A DNA stretch of 64,000 bases from Actinacidiphila rubida. Lineage in GTDB: Bacteria; Actinomycetota; Actinomycetes; Streptomycetales; Streptomycetaceae. The stretch covers positions 122,802 through 186,801 of the forward strand of contig NZ_FODD01000017.1 of NCBI RefSeq assembly GCF_900110255.1, given 5' to 3'. Both the position numbers and the translations under genes were made by a program. The notes beneath the pieces are model-generated. The model was not told the DNA's origin and made no database searches. It saw only the letters and a program-made list of their open reading frames with translations. Positions 16,741-27,814 of the stretch are shown here, piece by piece; position 1 is the first letter of the stretch, and every line of letters starts with the position of its first letter.

Positions 16741-18402
16741 TCAGTCTCCCGTGCGTCCAGAGCGGGCCGTGGCCGCGGCCTCCCGGCGTGCCGGGCGCGG
16801 CAGCTCGTCGGATCCGGAGGCACGCGCGTCGGACACGCCCGCGCCGGACGGGCCTGCACCCGACGACTTCGTGGCGGACCCGGACCCTTGCTTCCCCGAC
16901 GCGTCGTCGCACGGACCGCAGTCCATGACCCGCGGCAGCCGCAGGGCCGCGCACGCGCCGCCGGCCAGCAGCACGGCGCTGACCACGAGCGTGAGGTGCA
17001 GTCCGGACACGAACGAGTGGCGGGCGGCGTGCTTGAGCGCGGCGCCCGGTCCGCCGCCGAGGCGGTCGGCGACGGTGTACGCCTCGCCGAGCGAGCGGTC
17101 CGCCGCGGCCCGGTCGGCGCTGCCGAGCCCGGCCGCGCTGGGCGCGTAGGCGGCGTTCATCACGCTGCCGAGCAGGGCGATGCCGAAGCCCGCGCCGAGC
17201 TGGTACGAGGTCTCGCCGATGGCGGCGGCGCTGCCGGCCCGGCGCGCCGGGGCCTCGTTGAGCATCGACTCGTAGGCGCCGAACAGGGTGGTCTCCAGAC
17301 CGAACCCGAGCAGCACGAACGCGGTGGTGAGCAGTCCGGGGCGGTCGCGCTGCCCCATCGCCGTCAGCGACAGCACCGCGAGCGCGGTCAGCACGAAGCC
17401 CGCGGCGACCGTGCGGCGCGGCCCGAACCTGCGCAGCAGACGGGACCCGGCGAGCCCGGCGCCCATGGCCGCGAAGGTCAGCGGCAGCAGGCGCAGCCCG
17501 GTCTGGAACGGACTCAGGCCGAGCACCAGCTGCAGGTACTGGACGGCGATCAGCTCCAGCCCGACCAGCGCCAGCATGGCCACCACGATGCAGGCGACGG
17601 CGGTGGAGAAGGCCGGGTTGGCGAACATCCGCATGTCCAGCAGCGGATGGGTGCGCCGGCGCTGGCGCCGGACGAACCACACCAGCAGCGCGGCGCCGGC
17701 CAGCAGCGGCACGCACACGGTGACGTCCAGCGGCCCCGCCCCGCCACCGAGCCGTTTGACGCCGAGGACGCAGCCGAACAGGCCGACCGCCGCGGCCAGC
17801 GCGCCGGGCACGTCCCACGGGCCGTCGTCGCCGCCGCGGGACTCGGGCAGCAGGATCCGGCCGACCGGCAGCATCACCGCCATCAGCGGGATGTTGACCA
17901 AGAAGACCGAGCCCCACCAGAAGTGCTCCACCAGGAAGCCGCCGAGCACCGGCCCGACCGCCGCGCCGACGGCGGCCACCGCGCTCCAGATCCCGATCGC
18001 CGTCGCCCGCTCCCGCCGGTCGGGGAAGACCTCCCGGAGGATGGACAGCGTGGCGGGCATGATCATGGCGCCGCCGCAGCCGAGCAGCGCCCGCGCGCCG
18101 ATCAGGATCTGCGGGTCGGGGGCGAACGCGGCCAGGGCGGAGGCCGCGCCGAACAGGCCGTAGCCCATGAGCAGGACCCGGCGGTGGCCGATCCGGTCGC
18201 CGAGGGTCCCGAAGAGGATCAGCAGCGACGCGGCCACCAGCGGGTACGCGTCCACGATCCACAACAGGTCCTGGGCGCCGGGCCGCAGGTCCTCGGTGAG
18301 CGCGGGCACCGCCACGTGCAGCACGGTCGCGTCGAGCGCGACGATCAGCAGGCTGACGCAGAGGACCACCAGGATGGTCCACCGGTTGACCTGCCGCCTC
18401 AT
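16741..18402 (-). CDS. DHA2-family (14-TMS) drug exporter
   Basis: 553-residue MFS proton antiporter of the QacA/EmrB type with about 14 predicted helices. Helix 1 is WTILVVLCVSLLIVALDATV, with the conserved LDATVLHVAVPAL; motif A is GTLGDRIGHRRVLL; motif C-like GPVLGGFLVEHFWWGSVFLVNIP is cut by helix 5. The last 60 residues are a hydrophilic Ser/Gly tail, longer than usual. ATG at 18402 follows GGAGGGAGAGCCG. No regulator is adjacent, and the upstream region to 18764 is shared with the divergent PAP2 gene. Substrate not predictable; this family exports cationic drugs and secondary metabolites. Confidence 0.9.
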   Translation of the reverse strand: MRRQVNRWTILVVLCVSLLIVALDATVLHVAVPALTEDLRPGAQDLLWIVDAYPLVAASLLILFGTLGDRIGHRRVLLMGYGLFGAASALAAFAPDPQILIGARALLGCGGAMIMPATLSILREVFPDRRERATAIGIWSAVAAVGAAVGPVLGGFLVEHFWWGSVFLVNIPLMAVMLPVGRILLPESRGGDDGPWDVPGALAAAVGLFGCVLGVKRLGGGAGPLDVTVCVPLLAGAALLVWFVRRQRRRTHPLLDMRMFANPAFSTAVACIVVAMLALVGLELIAVQYLQLVLGLSPFQTGLRLLPLTFAAMGAGLAGSRLLRRFGPRRTVAAGFVLTALAVLSLTAMGQRDRPGLLTTAFVLLGFGLETTLFGAYESMLNEAPARRAGSAAAIGETSYQLGAGFGIALLGSVMNAAYAPSAAGLGSADRAAADRSLGEAYTVADRLGGGPGAALKHAARHSFVSGLHLTLVVSAVLLAGGACAALRLPRVMDCGPCDDASGKQGSGSATKSSGAGPSGAGVSDARASGSDELPRPARREAAATARSGRTGD

Positions 18403-18764
18403 CGGCTCTCCCTCCACGGACCCCGCACGGGCCCCCTCGGACAGCGTGAGCCGACAGCGTACGTGAGGCGCCTTCCCCCGACCGTGGCCCCGCTCACCTG
18501 CGGCGGGGCCGCGTGGGGGGTCCTCGGGCCCCCGTCCGCCGGGAAACCGGGCGGGAAACCGCGAAGAAAGCACAGGGAAATAAGCGATAAATAAGAAGAC
18601 GGCGGTGTGAGTATGGACACCCGAACATAAAGTCCAGGGGTGGCTCGTATTCCCGCCAAACGGCCGACTCCAAAGGGGTGGTGAGACGCACTCCACATCA
18701 CATCGTCATTACAAAGCCGCCGATTCTGCCGATGCATGCCGTCACACGCTGTAACGTCGATTGA
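18403..18764. other. Divergent promoter region with AT-rich island
   Basis: No gene. An AT-rich island near 18572-18600 contains AATAAGCGATAAATAAG, a direct repeat of AATAAG, unusual in this GC-rich DNA. TAACGT sits 7 bases before GTG 18765 as a candidate -10 for the phosphatase gene. Confidence 0.5.
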
Positions 18765-19775
18765 GTGCGTACCGATGAGAGGCTCCACCGCGTGGAGGAG
18801 CACCCGACTGCCGGGGACCCGCAGCGGATGAGCCGAACGCGCGTATGGCTGTTCGGCCTCACCCTGGCCGTGTACGTGGCGATCGTCGTCGGCGTTCTGA
18901 CGACCTCCAAACTGGTGACGCTCGACTGGCAGGTCATGCTCTGGCGGCCCTACAAGCAGTGGCCGCAAATCCACGCGTTCCTGGACTATTTCGTGGTTCT
19001 GGGACAGCGCGGCCCGACCGCCGTGATGGTCCTCGCCTGGCTCGGCTGGCGCTCGTGGCGCCACCGGACGCTGCACCCGCTGCTCGTCCTCGGCAGCTCC
19101 CTGCTGTTGCTCAACATCACCGTGGGGGCCGTGAAGTACGGCCTCGGCCGGCTCGGCCCGCACTACGCGACGACCGTCGGCTCCTCGGAGATGTTCGCCG
19201 GCGGCGATATATTTCCCTCGGGTCACACCGCCAACGCCGTGGTGACCTGGGGTGTTCTGGCCTACCTGGCGCGTACGCAGCGCGCCCAGCGGATCGGCTC
19301 GGTGATAAGCGCGCTGCTGGCGCTCGGCGTGGGCGCCACCACCGTCTACCTCGGCACGCACTGGGTCAGCGACGTGCTGCTCGGCTGGGCCGCGGGACTG
19401 CTGATCCTGCTCGCGCTGCCCTGGTTCGAGCCGGCGATGGCCCGCATGGAGGACTGGATCAGCGCCGCCTACGGACGGCTGCTGGACCGCCGGCGCGTTC
19501 CGGCGGGCCTGCCCGTGGTGGGTCCCGCCCTCGCCACTCCGCGCGTGGAGGACGGCGAACCCAGCCGGGAGACCGTCGGCGCGGGCACCCGCGGGCCGGT
19601 CGCGCCTTCCGCTTCCACGCCCGCGCCGCACGCTCCCGGGCGTCCGCCCACGGGGCGTAACGAGCGCACACCGCTCAGCCCGGCCGGCAGCCGACGCCCT
19701 CCGGTCGACCGCACGGCCCGCCCGGCGCCACCGCTGGTGCACCAGCAGGTGCGCGGCCGGGGCATCGCCGGCTGA
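18765..19775 (+). CDS. PAP2-family membrane phosphatase
   Basis: 336-residue integral membrane phosphatase of the PAP2 superfamily, which dephosphorylates lipid phosphates such as phosphatidate or undecaprenyl diphosphate. Motifs in order: KYGLGRLGP (motif 1), FPSGHTAN (motif 2, PSGH) and YLGTHWVSDVLLGW (motif 3, with catalytic His). Six hydrophobic segments precede a cytosolic-looking Pro/Arg-rich tail of about 110 residues, longer than typical. Start GTG 18765 is preceded by TAACGT with leaderless spacing; ATG 18828 after GGGGA is the alternative and gives a more usual N-terminus at helix 1. A terminator follows at 19805. Confidence 0.88.
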   Translation: MRTDERLHRVEEHPTAGDPQRMSRTRVWLFGLTLAVYVAIVVGVLTTSKLVTLDWQVMLWRPYKQWPQIHAFLDYFVVLGQRGPTAVMVLAWLGWRSWRHRTLHPLLVLGSSLLLLNITVGAVKYGLGRLGPHYATTVGSSEMFAGGDIFPSGHTANAVVTWGVLAYLARTQRAQRIGSVISALLALGVGATTVYLGTHWVSDVLLGWAAGLLILLALPWFEPAMARMEDWISAAYGRLLDRRRVPAGLPVVGPALATPRVEDGEPSRETVGAGTRGPVAPSASTPAPHAPGRPPTGRNERTPLSPAGSRRPPVDRTARPAPPLVHQQVRGRGIAG

Positions 19776-19804
19776 CCCCGGCACGCCCCCGCTCCCGAGC
19801 TCCA

Positions 19805-19837
19805 CGCGGCTCCGGACCCTCCCGGTCCGGGGCCGCG
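19805..19837 (+). terminator. Terminator of PAP2 gene
   Basis: 14-bp stem with one wobble (19805-19818 with 19824-19837), followed by CTTGTGCT; a second GCCGGGG-A-CCCCGGC hairpin lies just after. Confidence 0.7.
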
Positions 19838-20001
19838 CTTGTGCTGCCGGGGACCCCGGCAGCCCTTGAGCCGAACGGCGCGCCGCCGTCGAAGAAGAGC
19901 GCGCGCGGAGGCCCGTGAGGGACGGGCGGGCCGGGCACAGCCGACCGTGGACGGCGGGTCCGAGCGCCTCGGAGGCGAGGGCGCGGCGGAGGGGGGAGCC
20001 C

Positions 20002-20220
20002 TCAGCCCAGCCAGCAGCGTTGGACGTGATCGTCGGCGACGGTGAAGTTGATCCGGCCCACGACGTACTCCATCGTCACCACGGCGTCGGGCGGAAGACT
20101 GCGGACCGTGGTCCAGCCACGCTCCCTTGCGCGACGTTCCGCTTCTTGCCGTTGCATGCCCCGATAGGCGTCCAGGTCGTCCGACGGATTGTCACCGGGA
20201 AAGCTCGCTTGCGGCACCAT
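20002..20220 (-). CDS. Small I78-like peptidase inhibitor family protein
   Basis: 72-residue protein. The C-terminal half, TVRSLPPDAVVTMEYVVGRI followed by NFTVADDHVQRCWLG, resembles the I78 inhibitor fold (R-x-L-PPD...GRINFxVD...V.RCxxG). The N-terminus is charged and helical without a signal peptide, so if it is an inhibitor it would act inside the cell; that weakens the functional call. ATG at 20220 is preceded by GGTGGG. It follows the glycosyltransferase gene on the same strand after 105 bp. Related unnamed small proteins are common in Streptomyces. Confidence 0.6.
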   Translation of the reverse strand: MVPQASFPGDNPSDDLDAYRGMQRQEAERRARERGWTTVRSLPPDAVVTMEYVVGRINFTVADDHVQRCWLG

Positions 20221-20325
20221 AGGCCCACCGTAAGGGCGTTCGGCGTGTCGTGCGCGGGTAATACCGGCGGGTACTCAATTCCGGCGTGTACACAACTTCC
20301 GCACAGGTTCTCCGTGATATCCGCC

Positions 20326-21609
20326 TCACCGGGGGCTTGCGCCGCGGCCCGCGACCCGCTGCGCCTTGCGGGCCGCCGCGCCCGCGGTGTCCGCCGCGGA
20401 CAGCGCCGCGCCGAGGGTCCTGGCGGCCCCGGACCGCAGGCCGGCGCGGGCCCGGTGGGCGGGCCTGGAGCGGCCGTCCAGCAGCTCCTGGAAGAGCCGG
20501 AGGTGGCGCTCGGCGATCCGCGCCGGGTCGTAGGCGGCCGAGGAGGCGTACGCGGCCTGCCCCATCGCCTGGCGGCGCCCGTCGTCCGCGGCGAGGGACA
20601 GCAGCGCGGCGGCGATGGCGTCGACGTCGCGGGGCGGCACCAGCAGCCCGTTGACGCCGTCCTCGACGATCTCGCGGGGGCCGAGCGGGCAGTCGGTGGC
20701 CACCACCGGCAGCCCCACGCGCATGGCCTCCACGATCGTCATGCCGAAGGACTCGGTGGTGGAGGTGACGGCGAGCACCGAGGCCTTGGCGAACTCCGGT
20801 TCCAGGGGCGTCGCGGCTCCCATCAGGGTCACGTTCGCGCCTATGCCCAGCTCGGTCACGAGCGCGGCGAGGCTGTCCCGCTTCTCGCCGCTGCCGTACA
20901 GCCGCAGGCTCCAGTCGGGCCGGGCGGCGCGGACGATCGCGAAGGCGCGGATCAGGTCGTCGTACCGCTTGGCCTCGGCGAGCCGGCCGGCCGCGACCAC
21001 GACCGGCGCCGAGCAGTCCGACGGCGGCCCCGCGTACGCCGGGACGCTGTTGGGCACGGCGGTGACGCGTACCCCGGGCATCCTGCGGCGGTAGACCGCG
21101 GCGTCGGCCTCCGTGGTCGTGGTGACGGCGTCCAGGGCCGGGTACGCGCGCCGCAGGGCCAGCACCAGGCGGGTGGAGTGCGTGTCGAGGGTGAGGTGTT
21201 CCTGGGCGACGCGGACGAGGCGCCGGGGCGCCTGGCGGGCCAGGTGGACGTTGAGGCCGGGCCGCGTGCCGACCACCACGTCGGCGTCGAGGTCGGCCAG
21301 GCACGCGCCGATCAACTCGTCGGTGAGCGCGCTGTACATCGCGTGCCGCCGGTCGGACGGCGGGAAGATCGCGGACGGCTGCTCGCGCCGCGGATCGCGC
21401 AGGACGCTGCCCTCGCTGCCGGGCCGCAGGTCGGCCAGGCCGCGCAGCCGCACCCGCGGGTCGTACCGGAAGTACGGCTCGTCGCGGTCCCGGATCACCG
21501 AGACGACCTCGACCTCGTGCTCCTCGGCCAGCTGGGCGGCCAGGTTGCAGGTGGTGCGGATCGTGCCGCCGAGGCCGTAGGCGTTGTTGATGAGGAAGGC
21601 GATACGCAT
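20326..21609 (-). CDS. GT4-family glycosyltransferase
   Basis: 427-residue GT-B enzyme. The N-terminal Rossmann part starts MRIAFLINNAYGLGGTIRTT, the acceptor-side motif of GT4 retaining transferases. The C-terminal donor domain shows VVVAAGRLAEAKRYDDLIRA and the EX7E motif in STTESFGMTIVEAMRVGLPV. It probably transfers a sugar from an NDP-sugar to a cell-wall or extracellular polymer or lipid acceptor, not identifiable here. ATG 21609 is chosen because it begins the conserved first strand; the open frame upstream has no ribosome site. The last 60 residues are an Ala/Arg-rich extension. Confidence 0.88.
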   Translation of the reverse strand: MRIAFLINNAYGLGGTIRTTCNLAAQLAEEHEVEVVSVIRDRDEPYFRYDPRVRLRGLADLRPGSEGSVLRDPRREQPSAIFPPSDRRHAMYSALTDELIGACLADLDADVVVGTRPGLNVHLARQAPRRLVRVAQEHLTLDTHSTRLVLALRRAYPALDAVTTTTEADAAVYRRRMPGVRVTAVPNSVPAYAGPPSDCSAPVVVAAGRLAEAKRYDDLIRAFAIVRAARPDWSLRLYGSGEKRDSLAALVTELGIGANVTLMGAATPLEPEFAKASVLAVTSTTESFGMTIVEAMRVGLPVVATDCPLGPREIVEDGVNGLLVPPRDVDAIAAALLSLAADDGRRQAMGQAAYASSAAYDPARIAERHLRLFQELLDGRSRPAHRARAGLRSGAARTLGAALSAADTAGAAARKAQRVAGRGASPR

Positions 21610-21861
21610 GCGATGTCCCGAACCCCCCGGCCGTGGGCCCGCGGGCCGTGGACTGGCGTACTGAGGGCCGGCGGGATGTCCGGCCGACCCTAGCAACACC
21701 GGGCCCCGCGCGGGCGCCCGCCCCGGGAACGCCCTCCGGAGCCGGCGCCGGCGCGGGGCGGAAAGCGGGCTTCGCCAGGACGGGGAGGCGCAGGCCCGGG
21801 GAGGCGCCGGGACGGAGGCGGTCCGGCGCCTCCGGCCCGGCGACGACCGTGCCGCGCGTGG

Positions 21862-22992
<1,131 letters not shown>

Positions 22993-23045
22993 CTAAGCAC
23001 ACCCCCCTCGCGAATCGCCGCCGACACGTCCCCGCGCGCCGCGCG

Positions 23046-23061
23046 GCCCACCCGGGTGGGC
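23046..23061. promoter_or_regulatory. Perfect 16-bp palindrome upstream of rpf
   Basis: GCCCACCCGGGTGGGC lies 63 bp upstream of the Rpf gene in the divergent region with the 275-residue unknown. It may be an operator or an mRNA hairpin. Confidence 0.4.
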
Positions 23062-23209
23062 GACACGCTCGGTCCGGCAATCCGGAACTCCGCAAACCGT
23101 GACTCCGGGTGCAGACCGTCCGTTGTCACAGTGCGCCGGGACATGCCCGGCCCCCGGCCCCGCCGGACCGCGATCGCGACCGCAGCACCGCACTTCCAAG
23201 GAGACTCCC

Positions 23210-24037
23210 GTGGCGCCCATGCTCGACGTGAGTGACGAGGTACGAGCCGAGATCGGCGACGAGGAGACACAGCGCCTCCTCACGGGTGAGAACGCGCCCG
23301 GCACGTACGACTGCACCTCGTGCCGCACGCCGGGAGACACCGGCCAGGAGCGGACCAGCACCGTGCTCTTCGTCGGCGACGAGACGGCGGTCCTGGCGTT
23401 CGCCCACGCCGCGTGCATCCCGTCCCAGGTCGTGCCGGTGTCCGAGGAGCAGCTGCAGGGCGCGGTCCGCAGCATCTCCGGAGCGGGCGACGTGGCGGCC
23501 GCGGGCAGCGCGCCGGCGGCCGCCGACCCGGTGTCCGCGGGCCCGGGGCCCACGCCGGCGCCCCGGCAGGCGGTGCTGGGGATCACCTGCGGGCTGATCA
23601 TCGTGGAGGAGCAGCTGCGGCCCGCCCTGGTGGTGGAGCCGACGGGACCGGTCGCCCGGGTGGGCGCGGTCGGCGGCGGCGACGACTTCCTGCCGCTGCT
23701 GATCGAGCAGGGCTTCATGCCGCAGCTCGACCTGGAGGTGGCGCCCTCGGCGCTGCCCGGCTGGTCGGTGCTGCTGGCGATGGGCAAGCTGCACGCGGTG
23801 CTGCAGCCGGGCGCCAACGGCGGCCCGGCGGCGTCCTGGTGGCAGGCGCACCAGCCGCTCCAGGTCAGCGACGGCTGGCGGGCCGCGGTCAACCGGAGCA
23901 ACGAGGTGTACGTCTACGCGGGTCCGGCCGGGTCGGTCGGCCGGCAGCCGCGCGAGGACCTGATGCGGGACGCGCTCGCCAAGGCGTGCGCGCGGGGCCA
24001 GCTGGTGGCCGCGACGATGCCGCTGTCGGGGACCTGA
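23210..24037 (+). CDS. Conserved-looking hypothetical protein
   Basis: 275-residue soluble protein I do not recognise. An N-terminal part (1-100) has CTSC (about 34-37) and later AHAAC, a possible CxxC...HxxC metal site, around a strand-rich core. A Pro/Ala linker (about 105-130) is followed by a second domain (ITCGLIIVEEQLRPALVVEP, then ...WSVLLAMGKLHAVLQP) to the end. The start is GTG 23210 after AAGGAGA; it is divergent from the Rpf gene. No signal peptide or membrane segment. A strong hairpin follows at 24142. Confidence 0.75.
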   Translation: MAPMLDVSDEVRAEIGDEETQRLLTGENAPGTYDCTSCRTPGDTGQERTSTVLFVGDETAVLAFAHAACIPSQVVPVSEEQLQGAVRSISGAGDVAAAGSAPAAADPVSAGPGPTPAPRQAVLGITCGLIIVEEQLRPALVVEPTGPVARVGAVGGGDDFLPLLIEQGFMPQLDLEVAPSALPGWSVLLAMGKLHAVLQPGANGGPAASWWQAHQPLQVSDGWRAAVNRSNEVYVYAGPAGSVGRQPREDLMRDALAKACARGQLVAATMPLSGT

Positions 24038-24141
24038 GGGACCCGACGGGCCTGAACCCGGCGGACCTGACAGGCCGTCGGCCGGGGCGGTGCCGGAGCG
24101 TCACCGGCGCCGGGCGGCCGCGGCCGGCGCCTCCGGCACCC

Positions 24142-24173
24142 AGGGGCGCGCACGGGATTCCGTGCGCGCCCCT
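24142..24173 (+). terminator. Strong hairpin terminator
   Basis: Perfect 14-bp stem (24142-24155 with 24160-24173) with a GATT loop, 105 bp after the preceding stop. No T-run. Confidence 0.75.
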
Positions 24174-24318
24174 CGGCGTGCCGGCGCGAAAGTGCCCAGG
24201 TCAAAGATCGGCAATTCAGCCGTGCGGCCCGCATCCCGGGGCTGGTCCCGTCGTTGGCGATAGCGTGCACACCTTTGACGCCTCCCCCCGGTCCCCGTTC
24301 CAGCGCTACATCCCGCCC

Positions 24319-24570
24319 ATGCGTACGGCGCAGGATGTGGCGGGAGGCAGTGGCACACCGATCTACGACGCCCTGTACTCCGAGTACCGGCGGCTGTTCC
24401 GCACCCTGCCCGGCGACCGCAGCGGCGAGGAGCAGCTGCAGTTCCGCGGCTTCGCGGCGTGGCACGCGCAGTACCCGCCGCTGAGCCCGGGCGGCCGGCA
24501 CCGCGGTACGCACCACTCGCCGGCCGCCCTGCCACCGGGCCGCGGCGACACCGGGGACCGGCCGGCGTAG
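24319..24570 (+). CDS. Small hypothetical protein
   Basis: 83-residue unknown. The middle part YDALYSEYRRLFRTLPGDRS is a charged amphipathic helix followed by FRGFAAWHAQYPP; the C-terminus is His/Gly/Pro-rich. The frame has natural codon use in contrast to the surrounding out-of-phase frames. ATG 24319 lacks a clear ribosome site. TAGCGT at 24261-24266 is a possible -10. GTG 24265 in the same frame would overlap it. It converges on der with a 12-bp gap. Confidence 0.55.
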   Translation: MRTAQDVAGGSGTPIYDALYSEYRRLFRTLPGDRSGEEQLQFRGFAAWHAQYPPLSPGGRHRGTHHSPAALPPGRGDTGDRPA

Positions 24571-24582
24571 CCGCCGCGGCGG

Positions 24583-26040
24583 CTACTTCTTGCGGCCGCG
24601 CTTCTCGCGCACCCGGACCGACACCTGGATCGGGGTGCCCTCGAAACCGAACTCCTCGCGCAGCCGCCGCTCGATGAAGCGGCGGTAGCCCGCCTCCAGG
24701 AATCCCGAGGCGAACAGCACGAACCGCGGCGGCCTGGTGCCCGCCTGGGTGCCGAACAGGATGCGGGGCTGCTTGCCGCCGCGGATCGGGTGCGGGTGGG
24801 CCGCCACCAGCTCGCCGAGGAACGCGTTCAGGCGCCCGGTCGGCACCCGGGTCTCCCAGCCGGCCAGCGCCGTCTCGATCGCCGGCACCAGCTTCTCCAT
24901 GTGGCGGCCGGTGCGCGCCGAGACGTTGACCCGCGGCGCCCACTGCACCTGGACGAGCTCGCGCTCGATCTCGCGCTCCAGGTAGTAGCGGCGCTCCTCG
25001 TCGAGCATGTCCCACTTGTTGTAGGCGACGACGACGGCCCGGCCGGCCTCGACGGCCATCGAGATGATCCGGGTGTCCTGCTCGGCGAGCGTCTCGCTGG
25101 CGTCGATGAGGATCACCGCGACCTCCGCCTTCTCCAGGGCGGCGGCGGTGCGCAGCGACGCGTAGTAGTCCGCGCCCTCGGCGAGGTGGACACGGCGGCG
25201 GATACCCGCGGTGTCGATGAACTTCCAGGTGACGCCGCCGAGTTCGATCAGCTCGTCGACCGGGTCGCGGGTGGTGCCGGCCAGCTCGTTGACGACCACC
25301 CGGTCCTCGTTCGCCACCTTGTTCAGCAGCGACGACTTGCCGACGTTGGGCCGTCCGATGAGGGCGATGCGGCGCGGGCCGCCGACCGTCCCGCCGAACG
25401 TCATCTCGGGGGCCTCGGGCAGCGCCTCCATGATCGCGTCGAGCAGGTCGCCGGTGCCGCGGCCGTGCAGCGACGACACCGGGAACGGCTCGCCGAGGCC
25501 GAGGTTCCACAGGGTGGCGGCGTCGGCCTCGCCGGACGGGCCGTCGACCTTGTTGGCGGCGAGCACCACGGGCTTGCCGGCGCGGCGCAGCAGCTTCACC
25601 ACGGCCTCGTCGGTGTCGGTGGCGCCGACCGTGGCGTCCACGACGAACACCACGGCGTCGGCGGCCTCGATCGCGAACTCGGCCTGGGCGGCGACGGAGG
25701 CGTCGATGCCCAGCACGTCCTGCTCCCAGCCGCCGGTGTCGACGATCTTGAACCGCCGGCCGTTCCAGTTCGCCTCGTACGACACACGGTCGCGGGTCAC
25801 GCCGGGGCGGTCCTCGACGACCGCCTCGCGGCGGCCGATGATCCGGTTCACCAGAGTCGACTTGCCGACGTTCGGGCGCCCGACGACGGCGAGCACCGGC
25901 AGCGGGCCGTGGCCCGCGGCCGCGAGGTCGTCGGCCACCTCCTCGAGGTCGAAGCCCTCCTCGGCGGCGAGCTCCATGAACTCGGCGTATTCGGCGTCGC
26001 CGAGCGCGCCGATGTCGCCGTGCTCGTCCTGCTGGTCCAT
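24583..26040 (-). CDS. der: Ribosome-assembly GTPase Der (EngA)
   Basis: 485-residue double-GTPase needed for 50S subunit maturation. The two G domains each show P-loop GRPNVGKS (54-61 and near 230), G3 motifs DTGG and DTAG, and G4 NKVD and NKWD. The C-terminal KH-like domain ends in KRGRKK. The 45-residue acidic N-terminal extension before the first G domain is typical of actinobacterial Der. ATG at 26040 begins the annotated form; residues 1-45 could in part be optional. It is the last gene of tyrA-cmk-plsC-der on the minus strand, 61 bp after plsC. Confidence 0.96.
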   Translation of the reverse strand: MDQQDEHGDIGALGDAEYAEFMELAAEEGFDLEEVADDLAAAGHGPLPVLAVVGRPNVGKSTLVNRIIGRREAVVEDRPGVTRDRVSYEANWNGRRFKIVDTGGWEQDVLGIDASVAAQAEFAIEAADAVVFVVDATVGATDTDEAVVKLLRRAGKPVVLAANKVDGPSGEADAATLWNLGLGEPFPVSSLHGRGTGDLLDAIMEALPEAPEMTFGGTVGGPRRIALIGRPNVGKSSLLNKVANEDRVVVNELAGTTRDPVDELIELGGVTWKFIDTAGIRRRVHLAEGADYYASLRTAAALEKAEVAVILIDASETLAEQDTRIISMAVEAGRAVVVAYNKWDMLDEERRYYLEREIERELVQVQWAPRVNVSARTGRHMEKLVPAIETALAGWETRVPTGRLNAFLGELVAAHPHPIRGGKQPRILFGTQAGTRPPRFVLFASGFLEAGYRRFIERRLREEFGFEGTPIQVSVRVREKRGRKK

Positions 26041-26101
26041 GAGGTCTCTCCGTCGATCGACAGGTGGGTGCTGCCGCCGCCGTGCGGCGGCAGCGAGTGG
26101 T

Positions 26102-26908
26102 TCAGCGGCCGGTGGCCCGCCGGGCCTCGGCCAGGTGGGCGGTCAGCCGCTCCTGGATCTGCCGGGTGGCGGCGTCCAGTGCGCTGCGGGTGCGGCGGCC
26201 GCTGCCGTCGCCGGCGGTGAACGGGTCGCCGAAGACGATGTCCACCTTGGCCCGCACCGGCGGCAGGGCCTTGACGACGCGCCCGTGCCGGGCGCTGCCC
26301 AGCACCGCGACCGGCACGACCGGGGCGCCGGAACGCACCGCGAAGTACGCCAGGCCGGCCCGCAGCTCCGCGAAGTCGCCGCCGGCGCGGGTGCCCTCCG
26401 GGAAGATGCCGAGCACGCCGCCGCGTTCGAGGACGCCCAGCGCGGCCGTTATGGCCGTCCGGTCGGCGTTCTCGCGGTCCACGGCGATCTGGCCGATCGA
26501 CCGCAGGAACGGGTCGAGTGGCCCGACGAACGCCTGCTGCTTGACCAGGAAGTGCACCGGCCGCGGGGCGGTGCCCATCAGCAGCGGGCCGTCCACGTTG
26601 TGGCTGTGGTTGCCGGCCAGGATCACCGGCCCGTGGGCCGGCATCCGCCAGGCGCCCAGCACCCGCGTCCGCCACAGCCCGTTGATCAGGCCGATCGCCA
26701 GGGCGCGCCCGGCGGCCGCGCCGCGCGGCCCCGGGGCGGCGTCGGCGTGCTGGGCCCGCAGGACCCGCAGCGCGGCCCGGCCGTCTCCGGGACGGCCGTC
26801 CCGGGCCTGGCCGTCCTGCGCCGTGCCGCCCTCGGCCCGGCCGGCGGCGGCGTCCTGCGGGCCGGGCTGCCGGCCGGCCGGCCGGGGCTGCGGTGAGCGG
26901 GACGTCAC
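26102..26908 (-). CDS. 1-acylglycerol-3-phosphate acyltransferase (PlsC-like)
   Basis: 268-residue acyltransferase of phospholipid synthesis that acylates lysophosphatidate at the membrane surface. The catalytic HX4D box is in NHSHNVDGP, and [11 protein letters not shown] is the glycerophosphate-binding motif. The first 70 residues are a Gly/Gln/Arg low-complexity leader. The GTG start at 26908 overlaps the cmk stop as GTGA, so translation is coupled to cmk. A cmk-plsC-der arrangement is common in actinobacteria. Confidence 0.88.
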   Translation of the reverse strand: MTSRSPQPRPAGRQPGPQDAAAGRAEGGTAQDGQARDGRPGDGRAALRVLRAQHADAAPGPRGAAAGRALAIGLINGLWRTRVLGAWRMPAHGPVILAGNHSHNVDGPLLMGTAPRPVHFLVKQQAFVGPLDPFLRSIGQIAVDRENADRTAITAALGVLERGGVLGIFPEGTRAGGDFAELRAGLAYFAVRSGAPVVPVAVLGSARHGRVVKALPPVRAKVDIVFGDPFTAGDGSGRRTRSALDAATRQIQERLTAHLAEARRATGR

Positions 26909-27615
26909 GAGCCGGTCCGCTTCTCCTCGACCAGCGCCACGATGTTCTCGATGACCTGCGTGAGGGTGAGTTCGGTGGTGTCCACCTCGATCGCGTCGGC
27001 GGCCTTCGCCAGCGGGGAGGCGACCCGGCTGGAGTCGGCGGCGTCGCGCTGGATCAGCGCGGCCTGGGTGGCGGCGACGGACACCGAGCCGTTCAGCTCG
27101 CCGCTGCGGCGCGCGGCGCGCGCCTCGGCGGAGGCGGTGAGGAAGATCTTGACGCCGGCGGCGGGCAGCACGGTGGTGCCGATGTCGCGGCCCTCGACGA
27201 CTATCCCGTCGGTGGCGGTGGCCACCGCGGCACGCTGCAGCTCGACCAGCCGTGCGCGCACCTCGGGCACCGCGCTGACGGCGCTGACCGCGGCGGTGAC
27301 CTCCTGGGTGCGGATCGGCCCGGCTGCGTCGAGTCCGTCCACGGTGATCGTGGGGGCGGTCGGGTCGGTGCCGGACACGAGGGTCGGCTTGCCCGCCTGG
27401 TCGGCGACGGCGACGGGGTCGTTCACGTCGACGCCGTTGCTGAGCATCCACCAGGTGATCGCCCGGTACATCGCGCCCGTGTCGAGGTAGCGCAGGCCCA
27501 GCTTGTCGGCGACCGCACGGGACGTGCTGGACTTGCCCGTGCCGGAGGGGCCGTCGATGGCGACGATCACCGGGTTGACCGTATTGACCACAGCGGAGGG
27601 ACCTTCCTCGTACAC
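26905..27615 (-). CDS. cmk: Cytidylate kinase
   Basis: 236-residue kinase converting CMP/dCMP to the diphosphate with ATP. P-loop GPSGTGKSS (22-30), the CMP-binding YLDTGAMYRAITW, the NMP-binding insert typical of bacterial Cmk, EGRDIGT, and the lid segment with RDAADSSR are all visible. GTG at 27615 gives the listed length; an internal GTG at 27591, better placed behind GAGGAAGG, is equally plausible and would remove eight residues. It overlaps plsC downstream and is about 200 bp from tyrA upstream. Confidence 0.94.
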   Translation of the reverse strand: MYEEGPSAVVNTVNPVIVAIDGPSGTGKSSTSRAVADKLGLRYLDTGAMYRAITWWMLSNGVDVNDPVAVADQAGKPTLVSGTDPTAPTITVDGLDAAGPIRTQEVTAAVSAVSAVPEVRARLVELQRAAVATATDGIVVEGRDIGTTVLPAAGVKIFLTASAEARAARRSGELNGSVSVAATQAALIQRDAADSSRVASPLAKAADAIEVDTTELTLTQVIENIVALVEEKRTGS

Positions 27616-27814
27616 GGGGGGATCGGTGGGCGGCCCGGGTACACCGATGGCCGTCCCCCAAGGTTACCGGCCCCCGCGCGGTCCCCACGCCGCCGGAGCC
27701 GTCCGCGGCCGCCCCGCGCGCGCCCGGGGCCCGCGCGTGAGCCCCCGGGGCGCGCCTCCGGCCCGTCCTGACCGCCCGCCCGGGCCCCCCGGGCGGGCGG
27801 GGCGCCGCCGACCG

